Under the pieces are notes generated by a model. It did no database searches. It saw only the letters and a list, made by a program, of their open reading frames with translations, and was not told the origin of the DNA. The position numbers and the translations under genes are program-made. 64,000 nucleotides of DNA from an uncultured Clostridia bacterium (GTDB lineage Bacteria > Bacillota > Clostridia > TANB77 > CAG-508). The stretch lies in the NCBI GenBank assembly GCA_949482135.1, contig CASYFC010000002.1, positions 186,001 through 250,000 on the forward strand, given 5' to 3'. Below are positions 55,232 through 63,395 of this stretch, piece by piece. Every line of letters begins with the position of its first letter. Within the stretch, counting starts at the first letter, position 1.

Positions 55232-56707
55232 TTATCTTTCTTCACCCTCAAAATCTCTTGGGTTTTCAACTTTTTCGGGAAAATCAGCTTTAATTGAAGA
55301 TGGAAGAATTCCAAGCAATGCTCCATCTTTATAATTTAAATCAAGTGCTGCTAAATGTTTCATAAAATCAATGCTATTACTATATCCCTTTAAAACATCT
55401 TGTACATCTTTTCCAGTATCAATATAATTTCCAGATCTTGAAAAAATACTATTGATTTCTGAATAAGAACTATCTGTTGCATATTCATGTTCAAAAACAT
55501 TAGCAACATCATTAGGTGTAAAAGTTCTAGCAGAACTAAAGTGAGTAATTCTTTCTTCTTGCTCTTTTCCATCTTTATCTGTATAAGAAATTATAATGGC
55601 TTTATATGGATCATCTGGATCTGTATAGTTATAATAATGTTCAACTGTAACATTTTTTGCATCAGGATGAGATTCTAAAAATGAAGGTGTAATCTTTTCT
55701 TCTAAAATATCATCAAATAAATCATCTATAGTAGTTCCTAAATCTCTTAATTGTGTTTCTGTAGGAATAGTACCTTGATTTTGAGCTTCATTAACTAATG
55801 TTTCAATATTTCTTATAGATTGAATTGTTTGTACAGATAAATCTGTTTCATAACCTTTTTCAGATAATGTATCTATAGATAAAGAATTATATTCATGAGC
55901 AGTTTTTATTCCACTTGCAACTCCAGTAGTTAATCCAAGAGCCATAATTGCTGCTAAAGATAATGCAAGACCTCTTTGATTTTTCGCAAAGAATCTATAA
56001 CCATGTTCTGTAATTGGATTAACTTTTTGAGCATATTCTGAACGTTCTTCTTTAGTATCCATATAATGAGCTTCTTGTCTGGTTTGCTCCATAAGTTTAT
56101 CAATTGTTGTGTATCCAGATATATTTGCACCAAATTGATGTGGAGCCATTTCCATTGAAACTGGTATACCATCTAAATGTGAAGAATCAATGTTTCTTAT
56201 ATTTGATATTGCTTTACGAGTAGTTAAATAATAAGAATGTCCTATATATGTTGGTGAATGTTCAGAAATTTCTCTATCAAATCTTCTAGTTGTAGGGGAA
56301 GCTTTTTTCATATATTCTGTATAAGCATCTATATCTTCTTTATATGGTGTACCATCAGAAGATATTGCTTGAGAAAGAATTGCAGCTCCTTCTTTAAATT
56401 GATAAAGTCTTCTAGTTTGTTTTGCGTATTCTTTAAATATTTTTGCTTCATGGTTTTGAAATCTAGCTCCAAGATATTCTTGAGAAAATACATAATTATT
56501 TTCTCTATCCAAAAAACTTAAATCACCTTTGGCAGCCAAACTTAAATATGGAGCATATCTTTTTTGAACATCTTCTGCTGTAGCATTTCTACCTAAAGAA
56601 TTGGCTAATGCTTCATAACATTCACATAATGATGCATAACATTTTAATTGTTCAGCGTATAATGCCTTTGTACAAAGTATTACATTTTTATTATTATTTA
56701 ATTTCAT
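55232..56707 (-). CDS. Hypothetical protein with one central membrane segment
   Basis: Not recognised. 491 residues: a helical cytoplasmic N-terminal half (1-240, with CTKALYAEQLKCYASLCECYEALANSLGR), one membrane segment at about 246-265 (GLALSLAAIMALGLTTGVASG), and an acidic C-terminal half (about 266-491) probably outside. Codon use contains somewhat more G/C-rich codons than the neighbours, yet is still AT-rich. GGAGG start site. It lies alone between two terminators/promoters. A signalling or secretion role is possible from the topology, nothing more. Confidence 0.6.
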   Translation of the reverse strand: MKLNNNKNVILCTKALYAEQLKCYASLCECYEALANSLGRNATAEDVQKRYAPYLSLAAKGDLSFLDRENNYVFSQEYLGARFQNHEAKIFKEYAKQTRRLYQFKEGAAILSQAISSDGTPYKEDIDAYTEYMKKASPTTRRFDREISEHSPTYIGHSYYLTTRKAISNIRNIDSSHLDGIPVSMEMAPHQFGANISGYTTIDKLMEQTRQEAHYMDTKEERSEYAQKVNPITEHGYRFFAKNQRGLALSLAAIMALGLTTGVASGIKTAHEYNSLSIDTLSEKGYETDLSVQTIQSIRNIETLVNEAQNQGTIPTETQLRDLGTTIDDLFDDILEEKITPSFLESHPDAKNVTVEHYYNYTDPDDPYKAIIISYTDKDGKEQEERITHFSSARTFTPNDVANVFEHEYATDSSYSEINSIFSRSGNYIDTGKDVQDVLKGYSNSIDFMKHLAALDLNYKDGALLGILPSSIKADFPEKVENPRDFEGEER

Positions 56708-56802
56708 TTAAAAACCTCCAATAATATATATAATTATATATTAAATAAATCAAATAAACTCTAATGTTACATAAAAGTAATAAAAAAAATACTTTTGTTA
56801 TA

Positions 56803-56831
56803 TTGCAAGAAAAAACAATTTTTACTATAAT
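56803..56831 (+). promoter_or_regulatory. Promoter P1 of glgP
   Basis: TTGCAA at 56803-56808 and TATAAT at 56826-56831, spacing 17. Confidence 0.65.
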
Positions 56832-56861
56832 ATAAAGCTGGTAATAATTATTAGAAAGGAA

Positions 56862-56890
56862 TTGACAAAAAATGCATTTTAATAGATAAT
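56862..56890 (+). promoter_or_regulatory. Promoter P2 of glgP
   Basis: TTGACA at 56862-56867 and GATAAT at 56885-56890, spacing 17. Two closely stacked promoters suggest control by more than one signal. Confidence 0.6.
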
Positions 56891-56947
56891 TATTATTGTG
56901 ATAACAGAAGAAATTAAATTTTAAAAAATACGAAGGAGGAATATATA

Positions 56948-59509
56948 ATGTATATATTCAATAGAGTTACAGTTGTTCCACAACTTCCATCAAGAATTAT
57001 AAAACTTTCAGAAATAGCAAATAATTTATGGTGGTCTTGGAATACTGAATTTTTAAGATTATTCAAATTAATCGACAACGATTTATGGGAATGCAGTGAA
57101 AAAAATCCAGTAAAATTTCTAAAAATGGTTAGCCAAGAAAAAATAGAAGAAGTTGTTAATGATCAAAATTTCTTAAAAGAATATGATGCTGTTGTTAATA
57201 ATTATGAAAATTATATGAACAGCACAGATACTTGGTTCAATAAAAATTATCCAAATAATAAAAAAGATTTAATTGCATACTTTTCTGCTGAATATGGGTT
57301 AGATGAAATCTTACCTATTTATTCTGGTGGTCTTGGAATTTTATCTGGTGATCATTTAAAATCTGCAAGTGATTTAGGATTACCATTTGTTGCTGTTGGT
57401 CTATTATATAAAAATGGATATTTCCATCAAAGAATTAATTCCAGAGGAGAACAGTGTTCAGAATATCATAATATAGATTTATACAATTTACCTATTACTA
57501 CAGTTAAGAATAATGTGGGAGAAGATATGGTAATAGATATTCCAATGGATGGAAGAATACTATATTTAAAAATATGGCAAATAAATGTTGGAAGAATAAA
57601 ACTATATTTAATGGATTCAGATATAGAAAAAAATGATGAAGATTTCAGAGGAATAACGTTACGTCTATATGGTGGAGATAAAGAAATGAGAATTCGCCAA
57701 GAAATAGTTTTAGGAATGGCTGGAGTTAGTCTTTTAAAATCTTTAGGTTATGATCCTTCTGTGTATCATATGAATGAAGGACATTCATCATTCTTAATAT
57801 TAGAATTAATAAAAAATATAATGAAAGAAAAACAAATTTCTTTTGAAATGGCAAAAGAAATTGCAACAGTAAAAACTGTATTTACAACACATACACCAGT
57901 TCCAGCTGGAAATGATATATTTGAATTATGGTTAGTTGAAAAATATTTCAACGGTTTTTGGGATACTTTAGGAATTACTAAAGAAGAATTCTTAAAAATG
58001 GGTATGCCAGGAGAAGAATTAGAGCCTGGATTTAATATGGGAATACTTGCTTTAAAAATTGCTGGAAAGAAAAATGGTGTAAGTAAATTACATGGAGAAG
58101 TTTCAAGAGAGTTATTTAGCGATGTATGGCCCAATATTGCAGAAGATGAATCTCCAATTACTTATGTAACAAATGGTATTCATACTTGCTCATGGCTTGC
58201 TCCAAACTTAAAAGAATTATTTAATGAATATTTACCACCATATTGGCAAGATAGAATTGAACTTGATTCAACATGGGAAAAAATTGATAATATACCTGAT
58301 GTTAAGTTATGGGAAGAACATATTGCTAGAAAAGAAAAATTAATGAGAGTTCTTAAGGAAAATATTACACAAAGATATGTAAATAGTGGAATTGGTTATG
58401 ACCAAATAGCTGAAGTTGTAAATTGCTTAAATCCTAAAGCTTTAACAATAGGATTTGCAAGAAGATTTGCAACATATAAAAGAGCAACATTAATTTTTAA
58501 AGATATAGCAAGACTTACACAAATATTAAATGATGAAAGAAGACCAGTACAATTAGTATTTGCAGGAAAAGCACATCCAGCAGATAAAGAAGGACAAGAT
58601 TTAATAAAATTTATACACGAAATTTCTTTAATGCCACAATTTAAAGGAAAAATATTTATATTAGAAAATTATAATATTGGTGTATCTAGATATTTAATAA
58701 GTGGTGTTGATGTTTGGCTAAATAATCCAAGAAGACCTATGGAAGCTTCTGGTACATCAGGAGAGAAAGCATCAGTAAATGGTGTTGTAAACTTTAGTGT
58801 ATTAGATGGTTGGTGGTGCGAAGGTTATGATGGAACAAATGGATGGACTATTGGAACTAATGCACAATATGATTCTTATGAAGAACAAGATAAAGCTGAT
58901 AGTAATAGCCTATATCATACTTTAGAAAACAAAATAATTCCAGCATATTATAATCAAGATAATAATGGAGTTTCAAAAGAATGGCTAACATATATGAAAA
59001 ATTCAATTAAAACAACTGCTGGAAAATATAGTACAGCAAGAATGGTTACAGATTATGTTAGAGATTTATATATGCCACTTTGTGATTTAAAAAGAAAATA
59101 CTTTGATGATTTAGAAAAAGTTGGTGAGTTTACTAAATGGAAGAAAAATGTAAAAGAGAATTGGGAAAAAATTGAAATAAAACAAGATAGAAATGTTGAT
59201 AATGCAAAATTAGTTGCAGGAACACAAATAACAGTTAACTGCGAAGTGTATCTTCCAAACATTGATGAAGAAAATACAGATATTCAAGTTTACTTTGGGC
59301 AATTCTTAGATAATGGAACTGTTAGAAATGTTTATACATGTACAATGAATAAAATTTCAGAGAACAAGGCAGAACATAAATATACTTATGAAGCTGTAAT
59401 TGATTTAAAATCTGGAGGAAATTTTGGATATACATTTAGAGTTATGCCAAAGCATGAAATGTTAATGGATACTGAAAACTTGAATTTAGTAAAATGGATT
59501 ACAAAATAA
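56948..59509 (+). CDS. glgP: Alpha-glucan (glycogen/maltodextrin) phosphorylase
   Basis: GT35 phosphorylases release glucose 1-phosphate from alpha-1,4-glucans. The N-terminal NNLWWSWNTEFLRLF block and the 853-residue length match the alpha-glucan phosphorylase group typical of bacteria and archaea. VYHMNEGHSSF and GFARRFATYKRA are conserved catalytic blocks; EASGTSGEKASVNG holds the Lys that binds pyridoxal phosphate. The last about 100 residues form a beta-rich extension (VNCEVYLPNIDEENTDIQVYFG) with the look of a carbohydrate-binding domain. AAGGAGG site, two upstream promoters, own terminator. Confidence 0.95.
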   Translation: MYIFNRVTVVPQLPSRIIKLSEIANNLWWSWNTEFLRLFKLIDNDLWECSEKNPVKFLKMVSQEKIEEVVNDQNFLKEYDAVVNNYENYMNSTDTWFNKNYPNNKKDLIAYFSAEYGLDEILPIYSGGLGILSGDHLKSASDLGLPFVAVGLLYKNGYFHQRINSRGEQCSEYHNIDLYNLPITTVKNNVGEDMVIDIPMDGRILYLKIWQINVGRIKLYLMDSDIEKNDEDFRGITLRLYGGDKEMRIRQEIVLGMAGVSLLKSLGYDPSVYHMNEGHSSFLILELIKNIMKEKQISFEMAKEIATVKTVFTTHTPVPAGNDIFELWLVEKYFNGFWDTLGITKEEFLKMGMPGEELEPGFNMGILALKIAGKKNGVSKLHGEVSRELFSDVWPNIAEDESPITYVTNGIHTCSWLAPNLKELFNEYLPPYWQDRIELDSTWEKIDNIPDVKLWEEHIARKEKLMRVLKENITQRYVNSGIGYDQIAEVVNCLNPKALTIGFARRFATYKRATLIFKDIARLTQILNDERRPVQLVFAGKAHPADKEGQDLIKFIHEISLMPQFKGKIFILENYNIGVSRYLISGVDVWLNNPRRPMEASGTSGEKASVNGVVNFSVLDGWWCEGYDGTNGWTIGTNAQYDSYEEQDKADSNSLYHTLENKIIPAYYNQDNNGVSKEWLTYMKNSIKTTAGKYSTARMVTDYVRDLYMPLCDLKRKYFDDLEKVGEFTKWKKNVKENWEKIEIKQDRNVDNAKLVAGTQITVNCEVYLPNIDEENTDIQVYFGQFLDNGTVRNVYTCTMNKISENKAEHKYTYEAVIDLKSGGNFGYTFRVMPKHEMLMDTENLNLVKWITK

Positions 59510-59513
59510 ATTT

Positions 59514-59548
59514 AAAAAGAAACGTCTATATTTCAGACGTTTCTTTTT
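59514..59548 (+). terminator. Terminator after glgP
   Basis: AAAAAGAAACGTCT (59514-59527) pairs with AGACGTTTCTTTTT (59535-59548). Confidence 0.92.
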
Positions 59549-59550
59549 GT

Positions 59551-59910
59551 ATATATGGTGTTTTATTGCGATGAAATATCAGTTTTTTATAAATTCTATA
59601 AAAAATTACAAAATTTTTAATAAAAGTATTTACAAATGAAAAATATGATGTTATAATCTCCAACAAGTTAAATATTTTAACTGTATTTAATAATCTAAGA
59701 AGTAGATATCGTTCTGATGTCTATAGATTTTCCAAAAAATTAAAATTAAATAATAAAATTAAATGTTTTTTTGTTGCGCCCCCAAGCACGGAAATTCTTA
59801 CAAAATTTAATTCATGTGATAGTTTGTTTTTTATGCCCCTAAACTAATAATCATAAATTTTTTAAATACAGTTTTAATATTTAACTTAAAATTTAATAGA
59901 AGGAGGTTTA
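59551..59910. other. Long structured intergenic region ahead of the TasA-like gene
   Basis: No credible gene. It contains a long hairpin near 59691-59728 (AATCTA with TAGATT outside; TAGATATC with GATGTCTA inside) and two C-rich spots (GCGCCCCCAAGCACGG about 59775-59790 and TGCCCCTAAAC about 59834-59844) that stand out in AT-rich surroundings. The whole is enclosed by a 26-base inverted repeat listed separately. A regulatory leader RNA or a small mobile element are the two readings. Confidence 0.5.
59665..59887. repeat. Inverted repeat pair enclosing 171 bases
   Basis: AAGTTAAATATTTTAACTGT (59665-59684, repeat runs to 59690) is complementary to 59862-59887 with two mismatches in 26 bases. 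The outer ends show no clear duplicated target site. Confidence 0.7.
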
Positions 59911-60495
59911 ATGAAAAATAGAAAAAGAGTAATTGGAGTATTAGTTTGTATAGCCCTAATTTCAACTATGTTTTTAGCTGGATATTCTTTTGCTAGATAT
60001 TATAAATCTATAAAAATAGATACAATAAAAACAAGTATAGCTAGATGGAATTTTAATTCAAAAAATACATTAGCTAATATAAATCTATCAAACGAGAAAA
60101 TTGCTCCTGGCTCTAATGGTCAATTTGAAATTGAAGTAGATGCCACAGACTCTGAAGTAGCAGTTGAATATGAAATCAAAGTAGAAAATGAAACTAATAT
60201 TCCTAGAAACATGACATTTTATACAGAAACAAAAGATGAAAATGGTAATGCTGTTAAAACAGAAGAAAAGAATTCCTTTTCGGAAATAGCAACAGAAAAT
60301 CTGAAAGGAACAATTCCAGTTGAAAAAAATAATCAAAAGAGAACAATAGTTGTTTATTGGAATTGGCCATTTAATGAAGATGATGAATCATCTATAGATA
60401 GTGAAGATGCTACATTAGATACAACTAATGAAATAGTATCTTTAGATTGTGGGTTTGATATCCAAATAATTGGTAAACAAGCCAATTTAAATTAG
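59911..60495 (+). CDS. TasA/camelysin-like SipW-dependent protein
   Basis: 194 residues. The N-terminus KNRKRVIGVLVCIALISTMFLAGYSFARYY has the long signal typical of SipW substrates, with FARYYKSIK after it. The mature part begins with ARWNFNSKNT and contains LSNEKIAPGSNGQFEIEV, the family motif (PGxxxxxxI). TasA-like proteins build extracellular fibres in Bacillus; here the exact role is unknown. AAGGAGG site. A SipW-type peptidase is the next gene. Confidence 0.8.
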   Translation: MKNRKRVIGVLVCIALISTMFLAGYSFARYYKSIKIDTIKTSIARWNFNSKNTLANINLSNEKIAPGSNGQFEIEVDATDSEVAVEYEIKVENETNIPRNMTFYTETKDENGNAVKTEEKNSFSEIATENLKGTIPVEKNNQKRTIVVYWNWPFNEDDESSIDSEDATLDTTNEIVSLDCGFDIQIIGKQANLN

Positions 60496-60576
60496 TAAAA
60501 AAAGTTACCTTTCTATAATACAAAAGATTATATTTACCAATAAAATCCTATAAAACTTTATATATTAAAAATTAAA

Positions 60577-60660
60577 AGCAGGGGAAACTTTATTTAAAAG
60601 CCCTCTGCTAAGAATAAATTTTAAATTAATTGTTTAAATATTTTTAGCAGAAGGCTTTTA
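60577..60660 (+). promoter_or_regulatory. Possible attenuator with two exclusive hairpins ahead of sipW
   Basis: Segment 2 (60595-60611, TAAAAGCCCTCTGCTAA) pairs with segment 3 (60644-60660) over 16 of 17 bases. Segment 2 can instead pair in part with segment 1 AGCAGGGG (60577-60584). The sipW ribosome site AAAGGAG starts 5 bases after segment 3, and only a short T run is present, so translational control or a weak terminator are both possible. Confidence 0.5.
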
Positions 60661-60676
60661 TAGAAAAGGAGAAAAT

Positions 60677-61210
60677 ATGAAAAAATTAATAAGCAATATT
60701 CTAATTTTTTTAATAATTATTTTTTTAATTAATATATGTTATTCAAAATTTATTTTAAAAGATAATTTAATAAAAATCTTTGGAAAATCAGCTGTAATAG
60801 TTACAACTGGAAGTATGGAACCAGAAATAAATGCAGGTGATCTAGTAATTATATCAGATAAAGAATATTATAAAGTAGGAGATATTATTACATATCAAGA
60901 TGATGAAGGTTTTTTAATAACTCATAGAATAATTGAAATAAATCAAAATACTTTTATTGCAAAAGGGGATGCTAACAATTTAAGCGATGAAGAGAATTCA
61001 AATAATAATATAAAAGGAAAAGTTATTTATAATTCAAAAATACTTGGGAATTTTGTTTTATATTATTTAAAACCTATAGTAGTAATTTATGTAGTTTTAT
61101 TTATTGGAGTAAACTTATATTTTATAATTATTAAAATAAATAGTAAAAATACAATAAATGACAATACAGAAGAAAAAATAGATTCAAAAGAGATTAAAAA
61201 GGAGGGATAG
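60677..61210 (+). CDS. sipW: SipW-like signal peptidase I (ER type)
   Basis: 177 residues with membrane segments at both ends. Catalytic Ser in VTTGSMEPEINAGDLVI (S46), His in LITHRIIEI (H83; ER-type enzymes use His instead of Lys), and the acidic AKGDANN motif near 95-101. It should process the TasA-like protein upstream and perhaps the tiny ones downstream. AAAGGAG site. Confidence 0.92.
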   Translation: MKKLISNILIFLIIIFLINICYSKFILKDNLIKIFGKSAVIVTTGSMEPEINAGDLVIISDKEYYKVGDIITYQDDEGFLITHRIIEINQNTFIAKGDANNLSDEENSNNNIKGKVIYNSKILGNFVLYYLKPIVVIYVVLFIGVNLYFIIIKINSKNTINDNTEEKIDSKEIKKEG

Positions 61211-61214
61211 ATTA

Positions 61215-61391
61215 ATGAAAAAATTTAAAGTAATAAGAATAACTATATTGTTTGCTATTATTATATTATTAATGCAAAATAAAACGATTGCAAGATACTA
61301 TGAAGTTTTAGATACAATCAAAGTTAGATTTACAGTTGAAGAAAAATTAAATACAGGAGAAAGAAGTAATTATGAAATTACAGGATTATAA
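61215..61391 (+). CDS. Tiny TasA-like protein 1
   Basis: 58 residues from ATG at 61215 to TAA at 61389-61391, four bases after sipW, with AAAAAGGAGG(G) upstream. It encodes a hydrophobic signal (ITILFAIIILLMQNKTIARYYEV) and only about 25 more residues. TIARYYEVLDTIK mirrors FARYYKSIKIDTIK of the full TasA-like protein, so it looks like a minimal or truncated paralogue. Whether it is functional or the front piece of a split gene is unclear. Confidence 0.6.
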   Translation: MKKFKVIRITILFAIIILLMQNKTIARYYEVLDTIKVRFTVEEKLNTGERSNYEITGL

Positions 61392-61578
61392 TAAAGAGTT
61401 ACTTATGAAGTTATTAATTTTAATTATACTAATATTGCTAATTTTAATAACTAGTTTTAGGAGTGGAGAAAAATTTTATGTATTAAAAAATACATATTTG
61501 GGTGAAACCAAAACTAAAATTGAAAGTGGAGTGGCAAGATGGAAATTTGAAGCTAGAATAATATATCCTAATAATTAG
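61372..61578 (+). CDS. Tiny TasA-like protein 2
   Basis: 68 residues; its ATG at 61372 lies within the last codons of the previous small gene, with GAAAGAAG as a possible ribosome site. An alternative ATG is at 61405. A hydrophobic segment (LLILIILILLILITSF) is followed by TKIESGVARWKFEARI, which matches SIARWNF of the TasA-like protein. It may be a minimal secreted peptide or a remnant of a larger gene. It ends just before the promoter of the next, foreign-looking gene. Confidence 0.5.
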   Translation: MKLQDYNKELLMKLLILIILILLILITSFRSGEKFYVLKNTYLGETKTKIESGVARWKFEARIIYPNN

Positions 61579-61579
61579 G

Positions 61580-61608
61580 TTGACATCAAAATATATGCGT
61601 GTTATACT
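61580..61608 (+). promoter_or_regulatory. Strong promoter of the acquired gene
   Basis: TTGACA at 61580-61585 and TATACT at 61603-61608, spacing 17. Confidence 0.75.
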
Positions 61609-61631
61609 ATCCGATGTCGTAAATGTTGGAA

Positions 61632-61649
61632 GTACTGTTTTTACAGTAC
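61632..61649 (+). promoter_or_regulatory. Palindrome GTACTGT-TTTT-ACAGTAC, operator or leader hairpin
   Basis: A perfect 7-base inverted repeat with a four-base centre, about 20 bases after the likely transcription start and 12 bases before the ribosome site AAGGAG. It could be a repressor operator or an mRNA hairpin. The half-site spacing does not fit LexA. Confidence 0.5.
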
Positions 61650-61673
61650 GCGATTTAAGAAAGGAGCATTATA

Positions 61674-62350
61674 TGCCAGGCTATTATATTCATTTTGCAA
61701 CATGTACTCCAAAGTCACGGGAGAATCTGAGTTTTTTGCGCGGAATTGAAGCGCCAGATATTCTAAAAAAGCATTTTAGAATGTATGGAATTGTTGGTGC
61801 TTGCGAAAAGTACAATTCTTTGAAAACTCCTGATATGCCAGATTATGAAATCTTGGAGGCAAGAATTCAGCAGAAAGAGAAAATCGGAAGCACTGATGGA
61901 CTGCACTATGGTGTAAGCAGTCAGCCAGATGTTTGGGCTTTTTGGCAGAGTTTGTCTAATCAGGAAAAGGAAAATCCCTTTTATAAAGGGTATTTGTGGC
62001 ATCTGATTACAGATCAAATGGTATATGCTTTGCTTGATATTGATAAGAAGTTTGAGCAGGTGATGAGGCAGTCTCCTCCAGATATAAACATTGATGAGCT
62101 TAGAAAAGCTGAAACCAAGAAATTGCATAGTGATTGGGATAGGTTAAATGCCTGTGTGCGTGACAGATATCCTGATGTTATTCTTTCTTCAGAAGTTTTA
62201 GAACTTGGAGTTGTAAACTTCATTGAGGATAAGATGTTTTCATATGTTGATCCGTTGGTTGTATATAAGGGGATTGATTATTTGAGAAGTTTTAATCCAC
62301 TTGAGGCAGATGAAAATATTATTAAGTTAATGTTGGAACACAACATTTAA
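61674..62350 (+). CDS. Hypothetical hydrolase-like protein with foreign codon use
   Basis: From the ATG at 61674 (after AAAGGAG) 225 residues start MPGYYIHFATCTPKSREN. Spaced His and Asp residues (IHF, EAPDILKKH, GLHYGVSSQPD, YLWHLITDQ) recall zinc-dependent phospholipase C/S1-P1-like folds, but the match is weak. CAG, CTG, GGC and CCT codons are used much more than in neighbours, so the gene is richer in GC and probably acquired recently. It has its own strong promoter, a palindrome and a perfect terminator, i.e. it is an independent cassette. Confidence 0.5.
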
Positions 62351-62379
62351 TTTTCTGAAATATTTATATTGCGACTTTC

Positions 62380-62418
62380 GCTCCAGAGGCTACATTGTAG
62401 CCTCTGGAGCTTTTTTTA
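62380..62418 (+). terminator. Strong terminator of the acquired gene
   Basis: GCTCCAGAGGCTACA (62380-62394) pairs perfectly with TGTAGCCTCTGGAGC (62396-62410), then T8-like run. Confidence 0.95.
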
Positions 62419-62441
62419 TATTAAAATAAGATAACACTTAC

Positions 62442-62470
62442 TTGATAGAGTTGTATTTATTTGATATAAT
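62442..62470 (+). promoter_or_regulatory. Promoter of the NTPase-Asp23 gene
   Basis: TTGATA at 62442-62447 and TATAAT at 62465-62470, spacing 17. Confidence 0.75.
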
Positions 62471-62501
62471 ATCAATCATAGAAATTTTGTAGGAGATTAA
62501 T

Positions 62502-63365
62502 ATGTTATTATTTGATACACACAAAATGAAAGTATATGCTTTTGTTGGACCATCAGGAACTGGTAAAAGTTATAGAGCACAAATGGTAGCCAATGAAAGA
62601 GGAATTAATTATATAATTGATGATGGGCTTTTAATAAGTGGAAATGAAGTTTTAGCTGGAATTTCTGCAAAAAAAGCTCCAACTAAGATTGAAACAGTAA
62701 GAAATGCATTATTTCAAAATGAACAAAGAAAAAAAGAAATACAAACAGTAATTAAAAAGAAAAAACCTGATAGTATATTAATTTTAGGAACTTCAGACGA
62801 AATGGTTAGAAGAATTGCAGAAAATTTAGGATTTCCTCCAATTTCACAAACTATATATATAACAGATGTGGCAACAGAAGAGGAAATGGCAACTGCAAGA
62901 AATGTTAGAGTTACTCAAGGTAAACATGTAATACCAGTTCCAACATTTGCAATAAAAAAAGATTTTTCAGGATATTTATTAGATCCACTTCAAATATTTA
63001 AATCAACAGGAAAAGGTAAAGCACCATATGTTTCAGAAAAATCAATTATAAGACCAACATTTAGTTATATGGGAAATTTTAAAATTTCAGATACAGTATT
63101 TAAACAAATAATAGACTGTGTTGCAGATAAAACAAAAGGTGTTAATAAAATATATAGAACAATTATTAAAAAGCATGAAGGCTTTGATGATGGAATGTAT
63201 ATTTATATAGAAGTTATAATTGAATTTGGATTTAATATTAATGAAACAATGTCTTTACTAAGAAAAAAGATTATAAAAGAAATAGAAAATTTAACAGCAA
63301 TGAATGTACTTAATATGGATATTGTAGTAAAAGGTGTAAATTATAATAAACAAGAAAAGAAATAA
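62502..63365 (+). CDS. P-loop NTPase fused to an Asp23/Gls24-like domain
   Basis: 287 residues. Walker A FVGPSGTGKSYRAQ (GxxGxGKS at 16-23) opens a kinase-like NTPase domain; SILILGTSDEMVRRIAENL is another conserved block. The C-terminal third (about 195-282) has ISDTVFKQIIDCVADKTKGV, YIYIEVIIEFGFNINETM and LNMDIVVKGVN, which parallels the strand-helix pattern of Asp23 (compare VDVNIIVEYGARIPDV and VNVHVQGV at 16644-17081). The domain order is NTPase then Asp23. Role unknown; an ATP-dependent envelope-stress partner is a guess. cmk follows 30 bases later. Confidence 0.78.
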   Translation: MLLFDTHKMKVYAFVGPSGTGKSYRAQMVANERGINYIIDDGLLISGNEVLAGISAKKAPTKIETVRNALFQNEQRKKEIQTVIKKKKPDSILILGTSDEMVRRIAENLGFPPISQTIYITDVATEEEMATARNVRVTQGKHVIPVPTFAIKKDFSGYLLDPLQIFKSTGKGKAPYVSEKSIIRPTFSYMGNFKISDTVFKQIIDCVADKTKGVNKIYRTIIKKHEGFDDGMYIYIEVIIEFGFNINETMSLLRKKIIKEIENLTAMNVLNMDIVVKGVNYNKQEKK

Positions 63366-63395
63366 AGCTTATTTAAAATAATGGAGGGTTATTTT

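Noticed and set aside
56838-56896. Repressor operator repeats between the glgP promoters
   Set aside because: The matching TAATAATTATTA-type stretches are simple AT sequence and could arise by chance.
59691-59862. Known riboswitch (c-di-GMP, THF, preQ1) ahead of the TasA-like gene
   Set aside because: I could not match any conserved core; only hairpins and C-rich spots are visible.
61632-61649. LexA (SOS) operator
   Set aside because: CTG and CAG are 6 bases apart instead of 10, and the Gram-positive LexA site (CGAAC...GTTCG) is absent.
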